From positions 1 through 35,200 of the forward strand of contig NZ_RAWM01000092.1 of NCBI RefSeq assembly GCF_003668875.1: 35,200 nt of DNA. Direction: 5' to 3'. Made by a program: the position numbers and the translations under genes. Positions 16,472-27,225 of the stretch are shown here, piece after piece. Every line of letters begins with the position of its first letter. Position 1 is the stretch's first letter. This DNA is from Corallococcus interemptor. GTDB taxonomy: Bacteria; Myxococcota; Myxococcia; Myxococcales; Myxococcaceae. Below the pieces are notes generated by a model. It saw only the letters and a list, made by a program, of their open reading frames with translations, ran no database searches and was not told the origin of the DNA.

Positions 16472-17623
16472 TCACGCGTGGCCGTGCGGCATGAGCACGC
16501 ACTTCACACACCCGTCGCGCTTCTGCGCGAACAGGTGGTAGGCGTCCGGCGCCTGCTCCAGCGGGAAGCGGTGGGTGATGATGGCCTTCGCGTCGATGCG
16601 GCCCTTCTGGATGTGCTCCAGCAGGTGCGGCATGTACCGGCGCGTGTTCGCCTGGTTCATGCGCAGCGTCAGGCCCTTGTTCATCGCGGTGCCAATGGGC
16701 ACGAAGTTCCACGGCGGCCCGTACACGCCGATGATGGAGACGTTGCCGCCCTTGCGCACGGAGTTGATGCACCACTCGATGACGGTGGGCGCGCCGGCCT
16801 CCAGCTTCAGCCCCAGGCCCAGCACGCGGTGCGCGCGCGACCCTTCGGCCTCCATGCCCACCGCGTCGATGCAGACGTCGGGGCCCCGGCCTTCGAACAT
16901 CTCCTTGAGGTACAGGACGATGTCGCCCACCTCCTTGAAGTTCACCGTCTCCACGTTGGCGAACTTCCTGGCGAACTCCAGGCGGTACGGCACGTGGTCC
17001 ACCGCCACCACGCGGCCCGCGCCCATCAGCCACGCGGACTTCATGGCGAAGAGGCCCACCGGGCCCGCGCCGAAGACGACGACCGTCTCACCGGCCTTGA
17101 TTTCACCCATCTCCGCGGCCTGGTAGCCGGTGGGAAGGATGTCGGAGAGGAAGAGGACGGACTCGTCGTCCATGTCGTCCGGAATCTTCATGGGCCCCAC
17201 GTCCGCGAAGGGCACGCGCACGTACTCCGCCTGGCCTCCGTCGAAGCCGCCCGTGGTGTGCGAGTAGCCGTAGACGCCGGAGGCCACGTCGCTGCCGGGG
17301 TTGCTGTTCTCACAGTTCCCGGTGAGGCCGCGCTGGCAGTAGAAGCAGGTGCCGCAGGAGATGTTGAAGGGCACCACCACGCGGTCGCCCTTCTTCAGCT
17401 GCGACACCTCCTTGCCCACCTCCTCCACCACGCCGGTGAACTCGTGGCCGAAGGTGCAGCCCACGCGCGTGTCCGGCACCAGGCCGTGCAACAGGTGCAG
17501 GTCCGACCCGCAGATGGCGGCGCGGGTGACCTTGAGGACGACGTCCTGGGGGTGCTCGATGCGGGGATCGGGCTTCTGCTCCACCTGGACGCGGTAGGGG
17601 CCCTGGTACGTGAGTGCGCGCAT
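16472..17623 (-). CDS. Zinc-dependent alcohol/formaldehyde dehydrogenase-like enzyme
   Basis: A 383-residue medium-chain dehydrogenase. ATG 17623 is chosen: it gives MRALTYQG, the usual start of the family, and GGAGG lies about 11 nt upstream; open frame further upstream is not family-like. Catalytic zinc ligands include C38 (ICGSDLHLLHG) and H60-E61 (FGHEFTG). The structural zinc cysteines are C90, C93, C96 and C104. The NAD(P) Rossmann motif is VVVFGAGPVGLFAMKSA. The long insert in the cofactor domain (GMEAEGSRAHRVLGLGLKLE) resembles glutathione-independent formaldehyde dehydrogenases and threonine-dehydrogenase-like enzymes. Substrate not certain. It stands alone between the basic membrane protein and the alkA-like gene. 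Confidence 0.92.
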   Translation of the reverse strand: MRALTYQGPYRVQVEQKPDPRIEHPQDVVLKVTRAAICGSDLHLLHGLVPDTRVGCTFGHEFTGVVEEVGKEVSQLKKGDRVVVPFNISCGTCFYCQRGLTGNCENSNPGSDVASGVYGYSHTTGGFDGGQAEYVRVPFADVGPMKIPDDMDDESVLFLSDILPTGYQAAEMGEIKAGETVVVFGAGPVGLFAMKSAWLMGAGRVVAVDHVPYRLEFARKFANVETVNFKEVGDIVLYLKEMFEGRGPDVCIDAVGMEAEGSRAHRVLGLGLKLEAGAPTVIEWCINSVRKGGNVSIIGVYGPPWNFVPIGTAMNKGLTLRMNQANTRRYMPHLLEHIQKGRIDAKAIITHRFPLEQAPDAYHLFAQKRDGCVKCVLMPHGHA

Positions 17624-17706
17624 GCGGGGTGATTCCTCCGTTCCCTTACGGGTGAGGACGCTCGCGCGGTAAGACAAGGGACGGTGCGCTCCCGGCCCTC
17701 GCTCGG

Positions 17707-18417
17707 CTAGCTGTCCTCCGGCGGTGCGAAGGTGCCCACGGGCGCCTCCGACGCGCGCCACAGGTACCAGCTCACCACGCTGCGGAAGGGGCGCCAGCGC
17801 TCGCCGTACGCGAGCAGCGCCTTGGGCTTGGGCTGTTCCTTCAGGTTGTGCAGCACCATGAAGCCCTTGCGCACGCCGTAGTCATCCACGGGGAGCACGT
17901 CCGGCCGGCCCAGGCGGAAGATGAGCAGCATCTCCACGGTCCACTGGCCAATGCCGCGCACCTGCGTGAGGTGTTCAATCAGGTCCTCGTTGGACATGCG
18001 GCGCACGCGCGCCAGGGGCGGCACCGTGCCGTCCACCGTCTTGCGCGCCAGGTCCTGCATGGCCAGCAGCTTGTTCGCGGACAGCCCGGCCTCGCGCAGC
18101 GTGGCGTCCGGCAGCGCCAGCAGCTTCTGGGGCGTGAAGTCCTTGCCCTTCCCCACCCGCTCACAGACGCGCCCGAAGATGGTCGCCGCCGCGCGGCCGT
18201 GGAGCTGCTGGTAGACGATGGAGTGCGCCAGCGCCTCGAAGGGGCTGTGCAGCGGCGTCCGCGTGAAGCGGAACGCCCCAATCTTCTTGAAGAGCGTGCC
18301 CAGCACGGGGTCCGCGCGAACCAGGGCGCGGCGCGCGGCGGGCGTGAAGGCATCCGGCAGCAACACGGGGGTGGACACAGGAGCGCGCGGCATGGACCGC
18401 ATGCTGCCCGGCCCCAT
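17707..18417 (-). CDS. alkA: DNA-3-methyladenine glycosylase II (AlkA-type)
   Basis: A base-excision repair glycosylase of up to 236 residues that removes alkylated purines from DNA. The helix-hairpin-helix is at about 150-162 (LTQVRGIGQWTVEMLL), followed by the GPD-type loop with the catalytic aspartate in LPVDDYGVRKGF (D178/D179). The N-terminal IVYQQLHGRAAATIFGRVCE segment is typical of the HhH-GPD superfamily. The protein lacks the long N-terminal domain of E. coli AlkA and is closer to the short bacterial/yeast Mag-type form. The start is uncertain: ATGs at 18417, 18402 and 18393 are in frame and none has a good ribosome site; homology begins near residue 15, so 18393 is quite possible. 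Confidence 0.9.
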   Translation of the reverse strand: MGPGSMRSMPRAPVSTPVLLPDAFTPAARRALVRADPVLGTLFKKIGAFRFTRTPLHSPFEALAHSIVYQQLHGRAAATIFGRVCERVGKGKDFTPQKLLALPDATLREAGLSANKLLAMQDLARKTVDGTVPPLARVRRMSNEDLIEHLTQVRGIGQWTVEMLLIFRLGRPDVLPVDDYGVRKGFMVLHNLKEQPKPKALLAYGERWRPFRSVVSWYLWRASEAPVGTFAPPEDS

Positions 18418-18456
18418 GCCACGCGCAAAGCCCCGTGTTGCTTCGGACGCGGCGCG

Positions 18457-18945
18457 CTAGACGGGCGCGGCGTGCTCCGTCTCTTCCGGCACGTCGTTGC
18501 GAGGCTCGCCCTCCATCAGCGAGTCGTATTCCTCCTCCAGCTGGATGCCCAGGTCGTCGAGCTGATCCTTCGTCAGAATCTTCCGCGCCTCCTTGAAGAG
18601 GTCCTTCTCCTCCTCCTCGACGTGGTGCTCCACCTGCTCCTGGAGGACCTTCATCTTCGCGTCGAACTCCTCGTCGGACGCGTCCATGTCCAGCAGGTCC
18701 GCGATGAGGCGCTTGACGGAGAGGTGCTCCTCCACGGCCTCGCGCAGGTCGTCCTCCGTCTCGTCCTTCTTCATCGCCGGATAGAAGTACAGCTCCTCAA
18801 TCTTCGCGTGCGCGCCCAGCCGGTCGGCGATCTGCTCGAACAGCTCCTGGCGCTCCTCGTCGGCGTCGTCCGCCAGCTTCTCGTACTTCTTGAACAGCTT
18901 GGAGACCTCTTCATGCTGCTGCTTGAGCAACTCCAGCGCGTTCAT
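18457..18945 (-). CDS. Hemerythrin HHE-domain protein
   Basis: A 162-residue acidic four-helix protein. ATG 18945 is selected (MNALELLKQQHEEV), since it begins the HHE fold directly; an upstream extension is Gly/Pro/His-rich and not family-like. Candidate di-iron ligands are H11, H46, E50, H74, H107 or H108, and the E110-E112 region, in the order expected for bacterial hemerythrins. Such proteins bind O2 or sense or buffer iron, oxygen or NO. The C-terminal 40 residues are strongly acidic (LEEEYDSLMEGE...EETEH). It is followed by alkA-like on the same strand and preceded by the Rieske flavoprotein, so it may belong to a general stress set. No specific partner is evident. Confidence 0.92.
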   Translation of the reverse strand: MNALELLKQQHEEVSKLFKKYEKLADDADEERQELFEQIADRLGAHAKIEELYFYPAMKKDETEDDLREAVEEHLSVKRLIADLLDMDASDEEFDAKMKVLQEQVEHHVEEEEKDLFKEARKILTKDQLDDLGIQLEEEYDSLMEGEPRNDVPEETEHAAPV

Positions 18946-19029
18946 CCCTGCCCCCGTGAATGACTGAAGTGGATGTGCAGATAGATGGGGGTGGGCCCGC
19001 CCGAAGGGAAGCCCACCCGCACGCACTTC

Positions 19030-20544
19030 TCACTTCACCGGCAGCTTGCGCGACGGCAGGTCCTTCACGGCGGGGCCGTTGAGCACGCGGCCCGTGGGGC
19101 TGAAGCGGCCGCCGTGGCAGGGGCAGTCCCAGGAGCGCTCCGCGTTGTTCCAGTGCACGTGGCAGCCCAGGTGCGTGCACACCGGGGACACCGCGTGCGG
19201 GGTGCCGTCCTCCTCGCGGTAGACGGCCACCTTGCGGCCATCCACCTCCAATATCTTCCCCTCGCCCGGCGCCACGTCCGCCAGGTGGTGTCCGTCCGGC
19301 TTGGACAGCCGGTCCGCGACGAAGCGGAAGGCCACCTCCGCGTTCTCCTGGATGAAGTCCTTGGCGCCCGCCTTGGGCTTCACGCGGCCGGCGTCGTACA
19401 GCGCGGCGTAGGGGTTCTCGTTGCCGAGGATGAGGTCCGACAGCAACATGCCCGCCAGCGTGCCGAACGTCATGCCCGTGCCGGAGAAGCCGGTGGCCAC
19501 GTACACGTGGCGGCTGCCCACGTTGCGGCCGATATAGGGCAGCCCGTCCGCGGGCTCGATGACCTGGCCGGACCAGCGGTGGGTGATGCGCCGCACGGGG
19601 AAGCGGTCGCGCGTGTACGCCTCCAGCGCGGCGAAGCACGACTCGGTGTCCTCCTCGGTGCCGACCTTGTGGTCCTCGCCGCCCACGATGACGTAGGACA
19701 CGCCGTCCACCTTCTGGGTGCGGATGTAGTGATACGGGTCGCGGCTGTCGTAGTACTGGCCCGGCTCCAGCGGCCCCTCCAGCGGCGCGGCCACCGCGTA
19801 GGTGCGGTACGGGTAGAGCTTGGTGTGCATGGCCACGCGGTTGAGCGGCGTGGTGGTGGCCTCCACCACGGCCTTGGCCGTCACCGTGCCCTTTTCCGTG
19901 ACGACGCGGCAGGGCGTGCCGTCGTGGATGCCCACGGCCTGGGTGTTCTCGAAGAGGTGGCAGCCGGCGCCCGGGATCCGGTCCGCCAGCGCGAGCAGGT
20001 ACTCGCGCGGGTGGAACAGCGCCTGATCCTCCACGCGCAGCGCGCCCTTCACCGGGAAGGGCAGCGGGACCTCCTTGGTGAACGTCGCCAGGAGCCCCGC
20101 CTGTTTCGCCGCGGACACCTCCAGCAGCAGCTCCCGCAGCTCGCTCTCCGTCTCCGCGTAGCGGTAGCCCGGCGCGCGGGTGAAGCCGCACTCGATGCCC
20201 AGCGTCTCCACCAGGGACGCAATCTGTTCAATGGCGGCCCGGCTGGAGGACGCGGCCAGGTGGGCCCCCTTCTCACCGAAGTCCTTCGTGAGCGTGGTGT
20301 ACGGCGTGTCCAAGAGCTCCGTGAGGTGCGCGGTCGTCTGCCCTGTCTGACCGGAGAGGACGCGGTGCATCTCCAGCACGGCCACCTTCTTGCCGGCGCG
20401 CTTGAGCAGCCAGGCGGCCGTCAGGCCCGCGATGCCTCCGCCGATGATGGCCACGTCCACCTCCACGTCACCGGAGAGGGCGGGGAAGTCCCGGGGAGGC
20501 GTCGTCACCGTCCAGAGGGATTTGTGCTGGCGCTCGTCGTTCAT
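19030..20544 (-). CDS. FAD-dependent oxidoreductase fused to C-terminal Rieske [2Fe-2S] domain
   Basis: A 504-residue two-domain redox enzyme. The N-terminal DAO-family flavin domain has VAIIGGGIAGLTAAWLLKRAG at about 31-52 and VLEMHRVLSGQTGQTTAHL, then the C-terminal FAD region HVYVATGFSGTGMTFGTLAGMLLSDLI. The last 110 residues are a Rieske domain. Cluster ligands are C456 and H458 (CTHLGCH) and C474 and H477 (CPCHGG), and C461 with C476 are placed to form the stabilising disulfide seen in high-potential Rieske proteins. No signal peptide or membrane helix is visible, so it is cytosolic. The substrate is unknown; the fused architecture is widespread in bacteria. No clear ribosome site precedes ATG 20544. 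Confidence 0.94.
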   Translation of the reverse strand: MNDERQHKSLWTVTTPPRDFPALSGDVEVDVAIIGGGIAGLTAAWLLKRAGKKVAVLEMHRVLSGQTGQTTAHLTELLDTPYTTLTKDFGEKGAHLAASSSRAAIEQIASLVETLGIECGFTRAPGYRYAETESELRELLLEVSAAKQAGLLATFTKEVPLPFPVKGALRVEDQALFHPREYLLALADRIPGAGCHLFENTQAVGIHDGTPCRVVTEKGTVTAKAVVEATTTPLNRVAMHTKLYPYRTYAVAAPLEGPLEPGQYYDSRDPYHYIRTQKVDGVSYVIVGGEDHKVGTEEDTESCFAALEAYTRDRFPVRRITHRWSGQVIEPADGLPYIGRNVGSRHVYVATGFSGTGMTFGTLAGMLLSDLILGNENPYAALYDAGRVKPKAGAKDFIQENAEVAFRFVADRLSKPDGHHLADVAPGEGKILEVDGRKVAVYREEDGTPHAVSPVCTHLGCHVHWNNAERSWDCPCHGGRFSPTGRVLNGPAVKDLPSRKLPVK

Positions 20545-20735
20545 GACGGAAGGCTAGGAATGCGCTCCCCCGGGCATAAGCCACGCCTGCCGAGCCCCGC
20601 CCGCCCGGCTGCCCAGCGCCGGGTGTATGCGATCCAACAGAGCCCGGCCCCGGGTGTTGGTCAGTCAGGGGGCGGGCGCTGACGGGGCTGGGGTGCGCGG
20701 AGGCCAGCGCGTTAAAAAGCCCTTCTGGACCCCAA

Positions 20736-20754
20736 GGTCCGCGCCGGGCGGACC
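20736..20754 (+). promoter_or_regulatory. Hairpin just before the GvpA-like gene's ribosome site
   Basis: GGTCCGC (20736-20742) pairs with GCGGACC (20748-20754) around a GCCGG loop. It ends three bases before the AAGGAG-type ribosome site of the gene at 20774, so in mRNA it would stand at the ribosome landing site. It could be a leader structure affecting translation, or chance in GC-rich DNA. Confidence 0.35.
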
Positions 20755-20773
20755 TGAAGGAGCGTGTGTCGAA

Positions 20774-20992
20774 ATGCCCGTGGAACGCGTGGCGGGTGGG
20801 ACCAGCCTGGTGGACGTGCTGGACCGCCTGATGGACAGGGGGTTGCGCTTCGACACGTCCGCCCTGGAGGCCCTGGGTCGCGCCACTCCCCGGGAGGGAG
20901 AGTCGCGCATCGTGGTGGCATTTTCGGAGGTTCGCACCGCAGACTCGCAGGAGCGCGGCCGTTCACCGCGTCCCTCTTCACCCGGAGCGTAA
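20774..20992 (+). CDS. Short GvpA/GvpJ/GvpS-family-like protein
   Basis: A 72-residue protein. ATG 20774 has AAGGAG about 11 nt upstream. The first 55 residues follow the gas-vesicle GvpA/J/S pattern. SLVDVLDRLMDRGLRFD corresponds to the family's SLxxVLDRxLDKGxxID, and ESRIVVAFSEVRT sits where the family has xRxxxAxxET. The hydrophobic beta-hairpin centre of GvpA (VSLVGIELL) is replaced by a more polar ALEALGRATPREG, so this is probably not a normal shell monomer; it resembles minor or regulatory members. The tail is polar. The stop is four bases before the kinase start, so they are translationally linked. The GvpL/F-family gene at the end of the operon supports the assignment. Confidence 0.65.
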   Translation: MPVERVAGGTSLVDVLDRLMDRGLRFDTSALEALGRATPREGESRIVVAFSEVRTADSQERGRSPRPSSPGA

Positions 20993-20996
20993 GGTC

Positions 20997-23122
<2,126 letters not shown>

Positions 23123-23126
<4 letters not shown>

Positions 23127-23533
23127 CGAACACCCCGGAAAAACAAAAGCCGCTCGTGCTGGTGGTGGACGACTACCAGGATGCCCGGGAGATGTACGCG
23201 GAGTACCTGGAGTTCTCCGGCTTCCGCGTGGCGGAGGCGAAGAACGGCCAGGAGGCGTTGGACAAGGCCTTCGAGCTGGTGCCGGACGTCATCCTGATGG
23301 ACCTGTCCCTGCCGGTGATGGACGGCTGGGAGGCGACGCGCCGGCTGAAGGGTGACGCGCGCACGAAGGCCATCCCGGTGGTGGCGCTCACGGGGCATGC
23401 CCTGAAGGGCCACTCGGAGGACGCGAACGAGGCCGGGTGTGACGCGTACGTCACCAAGCCGTGCCTGCCGGACGCGCTGGTGGACCAGGTGAAGAAGATG
23501 ATTGCCCGGCGCGAGGCTGCGGCCGCGCGCTGA
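23123..23533 (+). CDS. Single-domain response regulator
   Basis: A 136-residue CheY-like receiver without an output domain. ATG 23123 overlaps the kinase stop TGA by four bases (ATGA), indicating translational coupling. The acidic pocket is D16/D17 (VLVVDDY), the phosphorylation site is D60 (VILMDLSLPVMDGWEA), the switch threonine is in VVALTGHALKG and the conserved lysine is in YVTKPCLPDAL. The C-terminal stretch is a short helix ending in Ala/Arg. It is presumably phosphorylated by the upstream kinase and acts by protein contact. The GvpL/F-family gene follows 32 bp later, making it a candidate partner. Confidence 0.95.
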
Positions 23534-23565
23534 AAGAAGCCGTCACGTCAGGGAGGGGGCACGTC

Positions 23566-24321
23566 ATGACGACGAAGACCCAGGCGGAGTCCTCGCGCGA
23601 GGGGCCGGCGCACTACCTCTACGGCGTCGTGCGCGAGGACGGCGGATGGACGCTGGAGCTCGCGGGGCTGGGCGAGTCCCCGGTGCGCCTGGTGCGCGAG
23701 GGCGGCCTCGCGGCGCTGGTGTCCGAGGTGGCGGGCCCCCGGGTGGTGCCCACGCGGGCGCACCTGCTCACGCACCAGCGCGTCACCGAAGCCGTGGTGC
23801 GCGAGCACACGCTGGTGCCGGTGGCCTTCGGGACGGTGTTGCCGTCGGAGGCTCGCGTGCGGGAGCTGCTGCGCGTGGCGCGGGCGCCGCTGAGCCGGGC
23901 CCTGTCGGAGCTGGAGGGACGGGTGGAGCTGGGGCTGAAGGTGTACTGCCACGGCGACGCGCTGACGCGCAGGTTGCTGGAGGCGCGGCCGGAGCTGGCG
24001 CGCGGCCCGGCCGAACTGGAAGAGGACCACGAGTCGCGGCTGGAGGCGGCGCTGCGCGACCGCACCTCCAAGGACCTGGACGGGCTGAGGGCGGGGCTGC
24101 GGCCGCTGGCGGAGGCCACGCACGAGGCGCCGCCGCTGGGTGAGCGGATGATGTTCAACGCGGCGTACCTGGTGGACCGCACGCGGGTGGCCGCGTTCGA
24201 GGCGCGGGTGTTGTCGCTGGTGGCGCGGCTGGACGCGTACACGTTCCGGTTCACGGGGCCGTGGCCGGCGTACAGCTTCGTGGACGTGCGGCTGGACGTG
24301 GAGCTCAGCGCGGCGAGGTGA
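23566..24321 (+). CDS. GvpL/GvpF family gas-vesicle protein
   Basis: A 251-residue protein. ATG 23566 follows a GGGAGGGGG ribosome site by six bases. The family layout is clear. An N-terminal domain carries HYLYGVVREDGG, VREGGLAALVSEV, a LLTHQRVTEAVVREHTLVPVAFGTVL helix-strand and VRELLRVARAPL. The central part has LEGRVELGLKVYCHGD. A second domain has ERMMFNAAYLVDRTRVAAFEARVLSL and ends in the hallmark FTGPWPAYSFV (229-239). GvpF/L proteins are essential in gas-vesicle assembly in other organisms, where GvpF contacts the shell protein. Here no other vesicle genes are nearby apart from the GvpA-like gene. The last 17 bp overlap the opposing DUF4340 gene. Confidence 0.92.
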   Translation: MTTKTQAESSREGPAHYLYGVVREDGGWTLELAGLGESPVRLVREGGLAALVSEVAGPRVVPTRAHLLTHQRVTEAVVREHTLVPVAFGTVLPSEARVRELLRVARAPLSRALSELEGRVELGLKVYCHGDALTRRLLEARPELARGPAELEEDHESRLEAALRDRTSKDLDGLRAGLRPLAEATHEAPPLGERMMFNAAYLVDRTRVAAFEARVLSLVARLDAYTFRFTGPWPAYSFVDVRLDVELSAAR

Positions 24322-25357
24322 GCTTCACGGCGTCCTCGGCCAGGAGCTCCAGGCCGCCGCCCATGCGGGCCCAGCCGGGGGTGAACTCCGTGCGCGCGTA
24401 CCACGAGCCGTCCGGCGTCTTCGCCATGGAGAGCTCGCCCACGGCCTTGCCGCCGCGCTGGTACTCCACGCGGAAGGCGGGCGTGGGAGCGGGGCCTGGA
24501 GGGGCTTCGCCCCGGCCCAGGAGCTCCACGGGGGTGAGGCGCCACAGGCGGTCATGCCAGTTGCGGGCGAAGTCGTCCGGAGTGCCGGGGGCATTCTCGG
24601 GCGACAGCTGCACGGCGCCCGGGGGCTTGCCGCTGGCGGCGAAGGCGCGGGACGTGGTGCCGGTGGTGATGACGACGCGGTCGAAGCCGTCCACGTCGAA
24701 GGTGTGCAGGCGCCGGTCCACGAGCCGGCTGGCCGCGGCCTCCAGGTCCGTCAGCAGCGCGGGGCCCAGCAGGAAGACGTGCCCGTCGGAGGTGCGCTGG
24801 AGGTAGGGAGGGCCCCAGCCCGAGGCAGGCGTGGCGACGCGGAACGTGCGAGGCGTTCCATCGAGCGTGAGCGTCAGGCCGCGCTCCGTTTTCGCGAGGC
24901 CGATTTCATCCAGCTTCTTGTCGTCCAGAACGCCCAGGTCCCGCTGCGCGCGCAGCGGAGCCAGGCGGGAGAACAGCTTCAGCGCCACGTCGTTGCCGCG
25001 CAGCTCGCGGGGCGGAGGCACGGGGGTGGGGCTCGCGGGTGTCCCCGCGTCGGTATCCGTGGTGACGATGGAACCCCCATCCGCCACGCCGCCATCCGTC
25101 GTTCCAGCCCCGGCTCCCGGCTTCGCGGGCTTGCTGCCCAGGCGGACCCAGAGGGTGTCGCGGTCCTGGGGGTCGCGCAGCAGCTCCACGAAGCGCGTCT
25201 CCTCGTCGTACCGGATGCGGTCGAGCGAGCTCGCCTGCCCCTCCTCCACCGTCACCTCGCCCGGCGCGCGCGAGGGCTCGCGCTGCCACACGAAGAACGC
25301 GGCCACCAGGGCCACCCCTGCCAGCACGCCCTGCACCGCCACGTCGCGCGCCTTCAT
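24305..25357 (-). CDS. DUF4340 domain protein of the Gld-like ABC module
   Basis: A 350-residue protein, fourth gene of the ABC module. ATG 25357 overlaps the stop of the GldG-like gene (ATGA, 25354-25357), which fixes the start. One N-terminal membrane helix (VAVQGVLAGVALVAAFFVW, about 6-24) anchors a large extracytoplasmic part. That part includes the DUF4340 pattern (VGLAKTERGLTLTL-like, RTFRVATP, YLQRTSDGHVFLLGPALLTDL, RRLHTFDVDGFDRVVIT and a later RLTPVELLG). An Ala/Gly/Thr/Pro-rich linker lies at about 85-125. DUF4340 proteins commonly follow GldG-like genes; their role is unknown. The C-terminal end overlaps the gvpL-like gene by 17 bp in antisense. Confidence 0.9.
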   Translation of the reverse strand: MKARDVAVQGVLAGVALVAAFFVWQREPSRAPGEVTVEEGQASSLDRIRYDEETRFVELLRDPQDRDTLWVRLGSKPAKPGAGAGTTDGGVADGGSIVTTDTDAGTPASPTPVPPPRELRGNDVALKLFSRLAPLRAQRDLGVLDDKKLDEIGLAKTERGLTLTLDGTPRTFRVATPASGWGPPYLQRTSDGHVFLLGPALLTDLEAAASRLVDRRLHTFDVDGFDRVVITTGTTSRAFAASGKPPGAVQLSPENAPGTPDDFARNWHDRLWRLTPVELLGRGEAPPGPAPTPAFRVEYQRGGKAVGELSMAKTPDGSWYARTEFTPGWARMGGGLELLAEDAVKLTSPR

Positions 25358-27225
25358 CGCGCACCTCCCGCCACCGCGGTGCTCCGGGGCGCTCGACGCC
25401 CGCGCCGCCGCGTCACGAAGAAGCCCACCGCCAGCACCGCCACCGGCATGCCGAAGACCGTCGCGTAGAACCACACGACGTCCTGCGAGCGCGTGTGCTG
25501 CAACGGCACGTCCTCCTCGCTCTCCGTCACGCCGGACAGCGCCTCCTCACCGGAGAGCCAGCGCAGCGTGTCCACCGCGAGATACGCATTGCCCACGTTG
25601 CCCAGGATGCCGTCCCCCAGCGCGTCCGCGTCCGCCATCACCACCGCGCGCGACGCGGGCTTCCCCTCCCCCGCTGACTTCTCCACCGCCACCACCAGCG
25701 GCCACGCCTTCGTGACGTCTCCCGGCTCCCGCTCGAAGTCGCCGTTGCGGTCCGCGAACGTCTCGCCGTGCGCGCGCACGCTCGTGTCCAGCAGCACGCC
25801 CGGCACCGGCGGCGTCAGCGGCTCCAGCGCCGTCGCGCCCAGGAACGCCACCGCGCCCTGCGAACCCAGCGCGGACAGCGACGTCACCGACGGATGCGAG
25901 GAGAAGCTCGCCGTGCCCAGGTTGCCCCGGTCGCTCTGCTGCCGCGTGGTGCGGAAGAACACCCGGTCGTTCGCCAGCGGGATGCGCAGCGACTTGAGCC
26001 CCATGGACTGAAGCAGCGGATCCAGTGCCGCGCCATCCGGCTCCAAGGCAATCCACAGCCGCCCGCCCCGCTCCCAGTACTCGCGCAGCGCTGCGGTCTC
26101 CTCCGGAAGCAGCTCACGCGTGGGCCCCACCACCGCCACCATCGCCGCGTCGCCCGGCACCGCCGAACCCAATCCCTCCGCCACCGTGAGCGTGCGCACG
26201 TCCACGTTCTGCGAGCGCAGCAACTCCTTGAACTGCGCCACCGACGGCCGGGCCGCCTCCCCCGGCACGGGCCGCGTGTCCGCGCGCTCCCCATGGCCTC
26301 CCGTGAGGTAGACGATGCGACGGGGCTTCGCCACCGCCAGCATCCGCCGCTGCACCTCCGCGTCCAGCCGCTGGAGCTGTCCCCGTGCACGCTCCGGATC
26401 CAGGCCCAGGGAGAGGATCTCCTTGCGGTCCCCTCGCGCCAGCACCACGGAGCCGTTGCTGCTGACGCCCAGCGCCTTGCCACGCGCGGGCTCCACCGCC
26501 TGGTCCAGCGCCTCGACGCTCAGCTGCGGGCTCTCCGGCTCCAGGTCGCGGAAGTACTGCCGCACCGCCTCGCCGACCTCGTTCGCGGGAGGGAAGAAGA
26601 GCGTCACCTGCAGGGGCTCGTTGAGGCCGCGCACCAGCTTGCGCGTGGCCTCCCCCGGCTTCGCGGTCCGGAAGTACGACAGGTCCCACGTCGCGTCCGC
26701 CGCCGTGGCCACGTACGTCGCCGCGAACGCGAACACGACGACGAACGCCACGCCCAGGCCGGAGAACAGCGCGCTCTTCACCCGGCCCGTCTCCGGCACC
26801 GGCGCCCGAGCCATCGCCACGAGCGCGGCCTCCACCATCGCCAGCGGCACCAGCGCGCACAGCAGCAGCGCCGGGAACAGCACCGCCAGCACGCCCGACA
26901 GCTTCGGCGCGGAGCGGGACAGCGGCTCACCGAACAGCGCCGTCCCCACGTCCCCCTTCACGAAGTAGAGCACCAGCGCGGTCAGCCCCACGACGTACAG
27001 CGTGAGCACCCACCGCTCCAGCGCGCGCCGCTCCGGAGGCGCTGCAATCATCCGCACCGCGCGCCACGCCGTCGCGGCCACCACTCCGGCCGTGCCCAGC
27101 GCCGCCAGCGCCACGCGTCCGGAGCCCACGCCCAGCACGCGCTCCGCGAGAAACACGGCGACGAGCCCCGCGACGAACGCCCCCGTCGCGGCCAGCCCCG
27201 TCCCGAAAGCAGCCGGCGAGCTCAT
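25354..27225 (-). CDS. GldG-family ABC auxiliary membrane protein
   Basis: A 623-residue membrane protein. ATG 27225 overlaps the stop of the permease gene by four bases. About five hydrophobic segments fill the first 220 residues (for example LAATGAFVAGLVAVFLAERVL, VVGLTALVLYFV and LSGVLAVLFPALLLCALVPLAMV). They are followed by the GldG/ABC-type extracytoplasmic domain: KLVRGLNEPLQVTLFFPP, VRQYFRDLEPESPQLSVEALD, KPRRIVYLTGGHGER, FKELLRSQNVDVRTL, AMVAVVGPTRELLPEE and LREYWERGGRLWIAL. A last helix (VVWFYATVFGMPVAVLAVGFFV) ends in a basic tail. It probably forms an inner-membrane complex with the ATPase and permease. In Bacteroidota GldG is linked to gliding, but the family is broader and no motility role should be assumed here. 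Confidence 0.9.
   Translation of the reverse strand: MSSPAAFGTGLAATGAFVAGLVAVFLAERVLGVGSGRVALAALGTAGVVAATAWRAVRMIAAPPERRALERWVLTLYVVGLTALVLYFVKGDVGTALFGEPLSRSAPKLSGVLAVLFPALLLCALVPLAMVEAALVAMARAPVPETGRVKSALFSGLGVAFVVVFAFAATYVATAADATWDLSYFRTAKPGEATRKLVRGLNEPLQVTLFFPPANEVGEAVRQYFRDLEPESPQLSVEALDQAVEPARGKALGVSSNGSVVLARGDRKEILSLGLDPERARGQLQRLDAEVQRRMLAVAKPRRIVYLTGGHGERADTRPVPGEAARPSVAQFKELLRSQNVDVRTLTVAEGLGSAVPGDAAMVAVVGPTRELLPEETAALREYWERGGRLWIALEPDGAALDPLLQSMGLKSLRIPLANDRVFFRTTRQQSDRGNLGTASFSSHPSVTSLSALGSQGAVAFLGATALEPLTPPVPGVLLDTSVRAHGETFADRNGDFEREPGDVTKAWPLVVAVEKSAGEGKPASRAVVMADADALGDGILGNVGNAYLAVDTLRWLSGEEALSGVTESEEDVPLQHTRSQDVVWFYATVFGMPVAVLAVGFFVTRRRGRRAPRSTAVAGGAR

Noticed and set aside
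18985-20682. Long plus-strand open frame over the Rieske flavoprotein
   Set aside because: His/Arg/Val/Leu-rich shadow of the minus-strand gene, which carries FAD and Rieske motifs.
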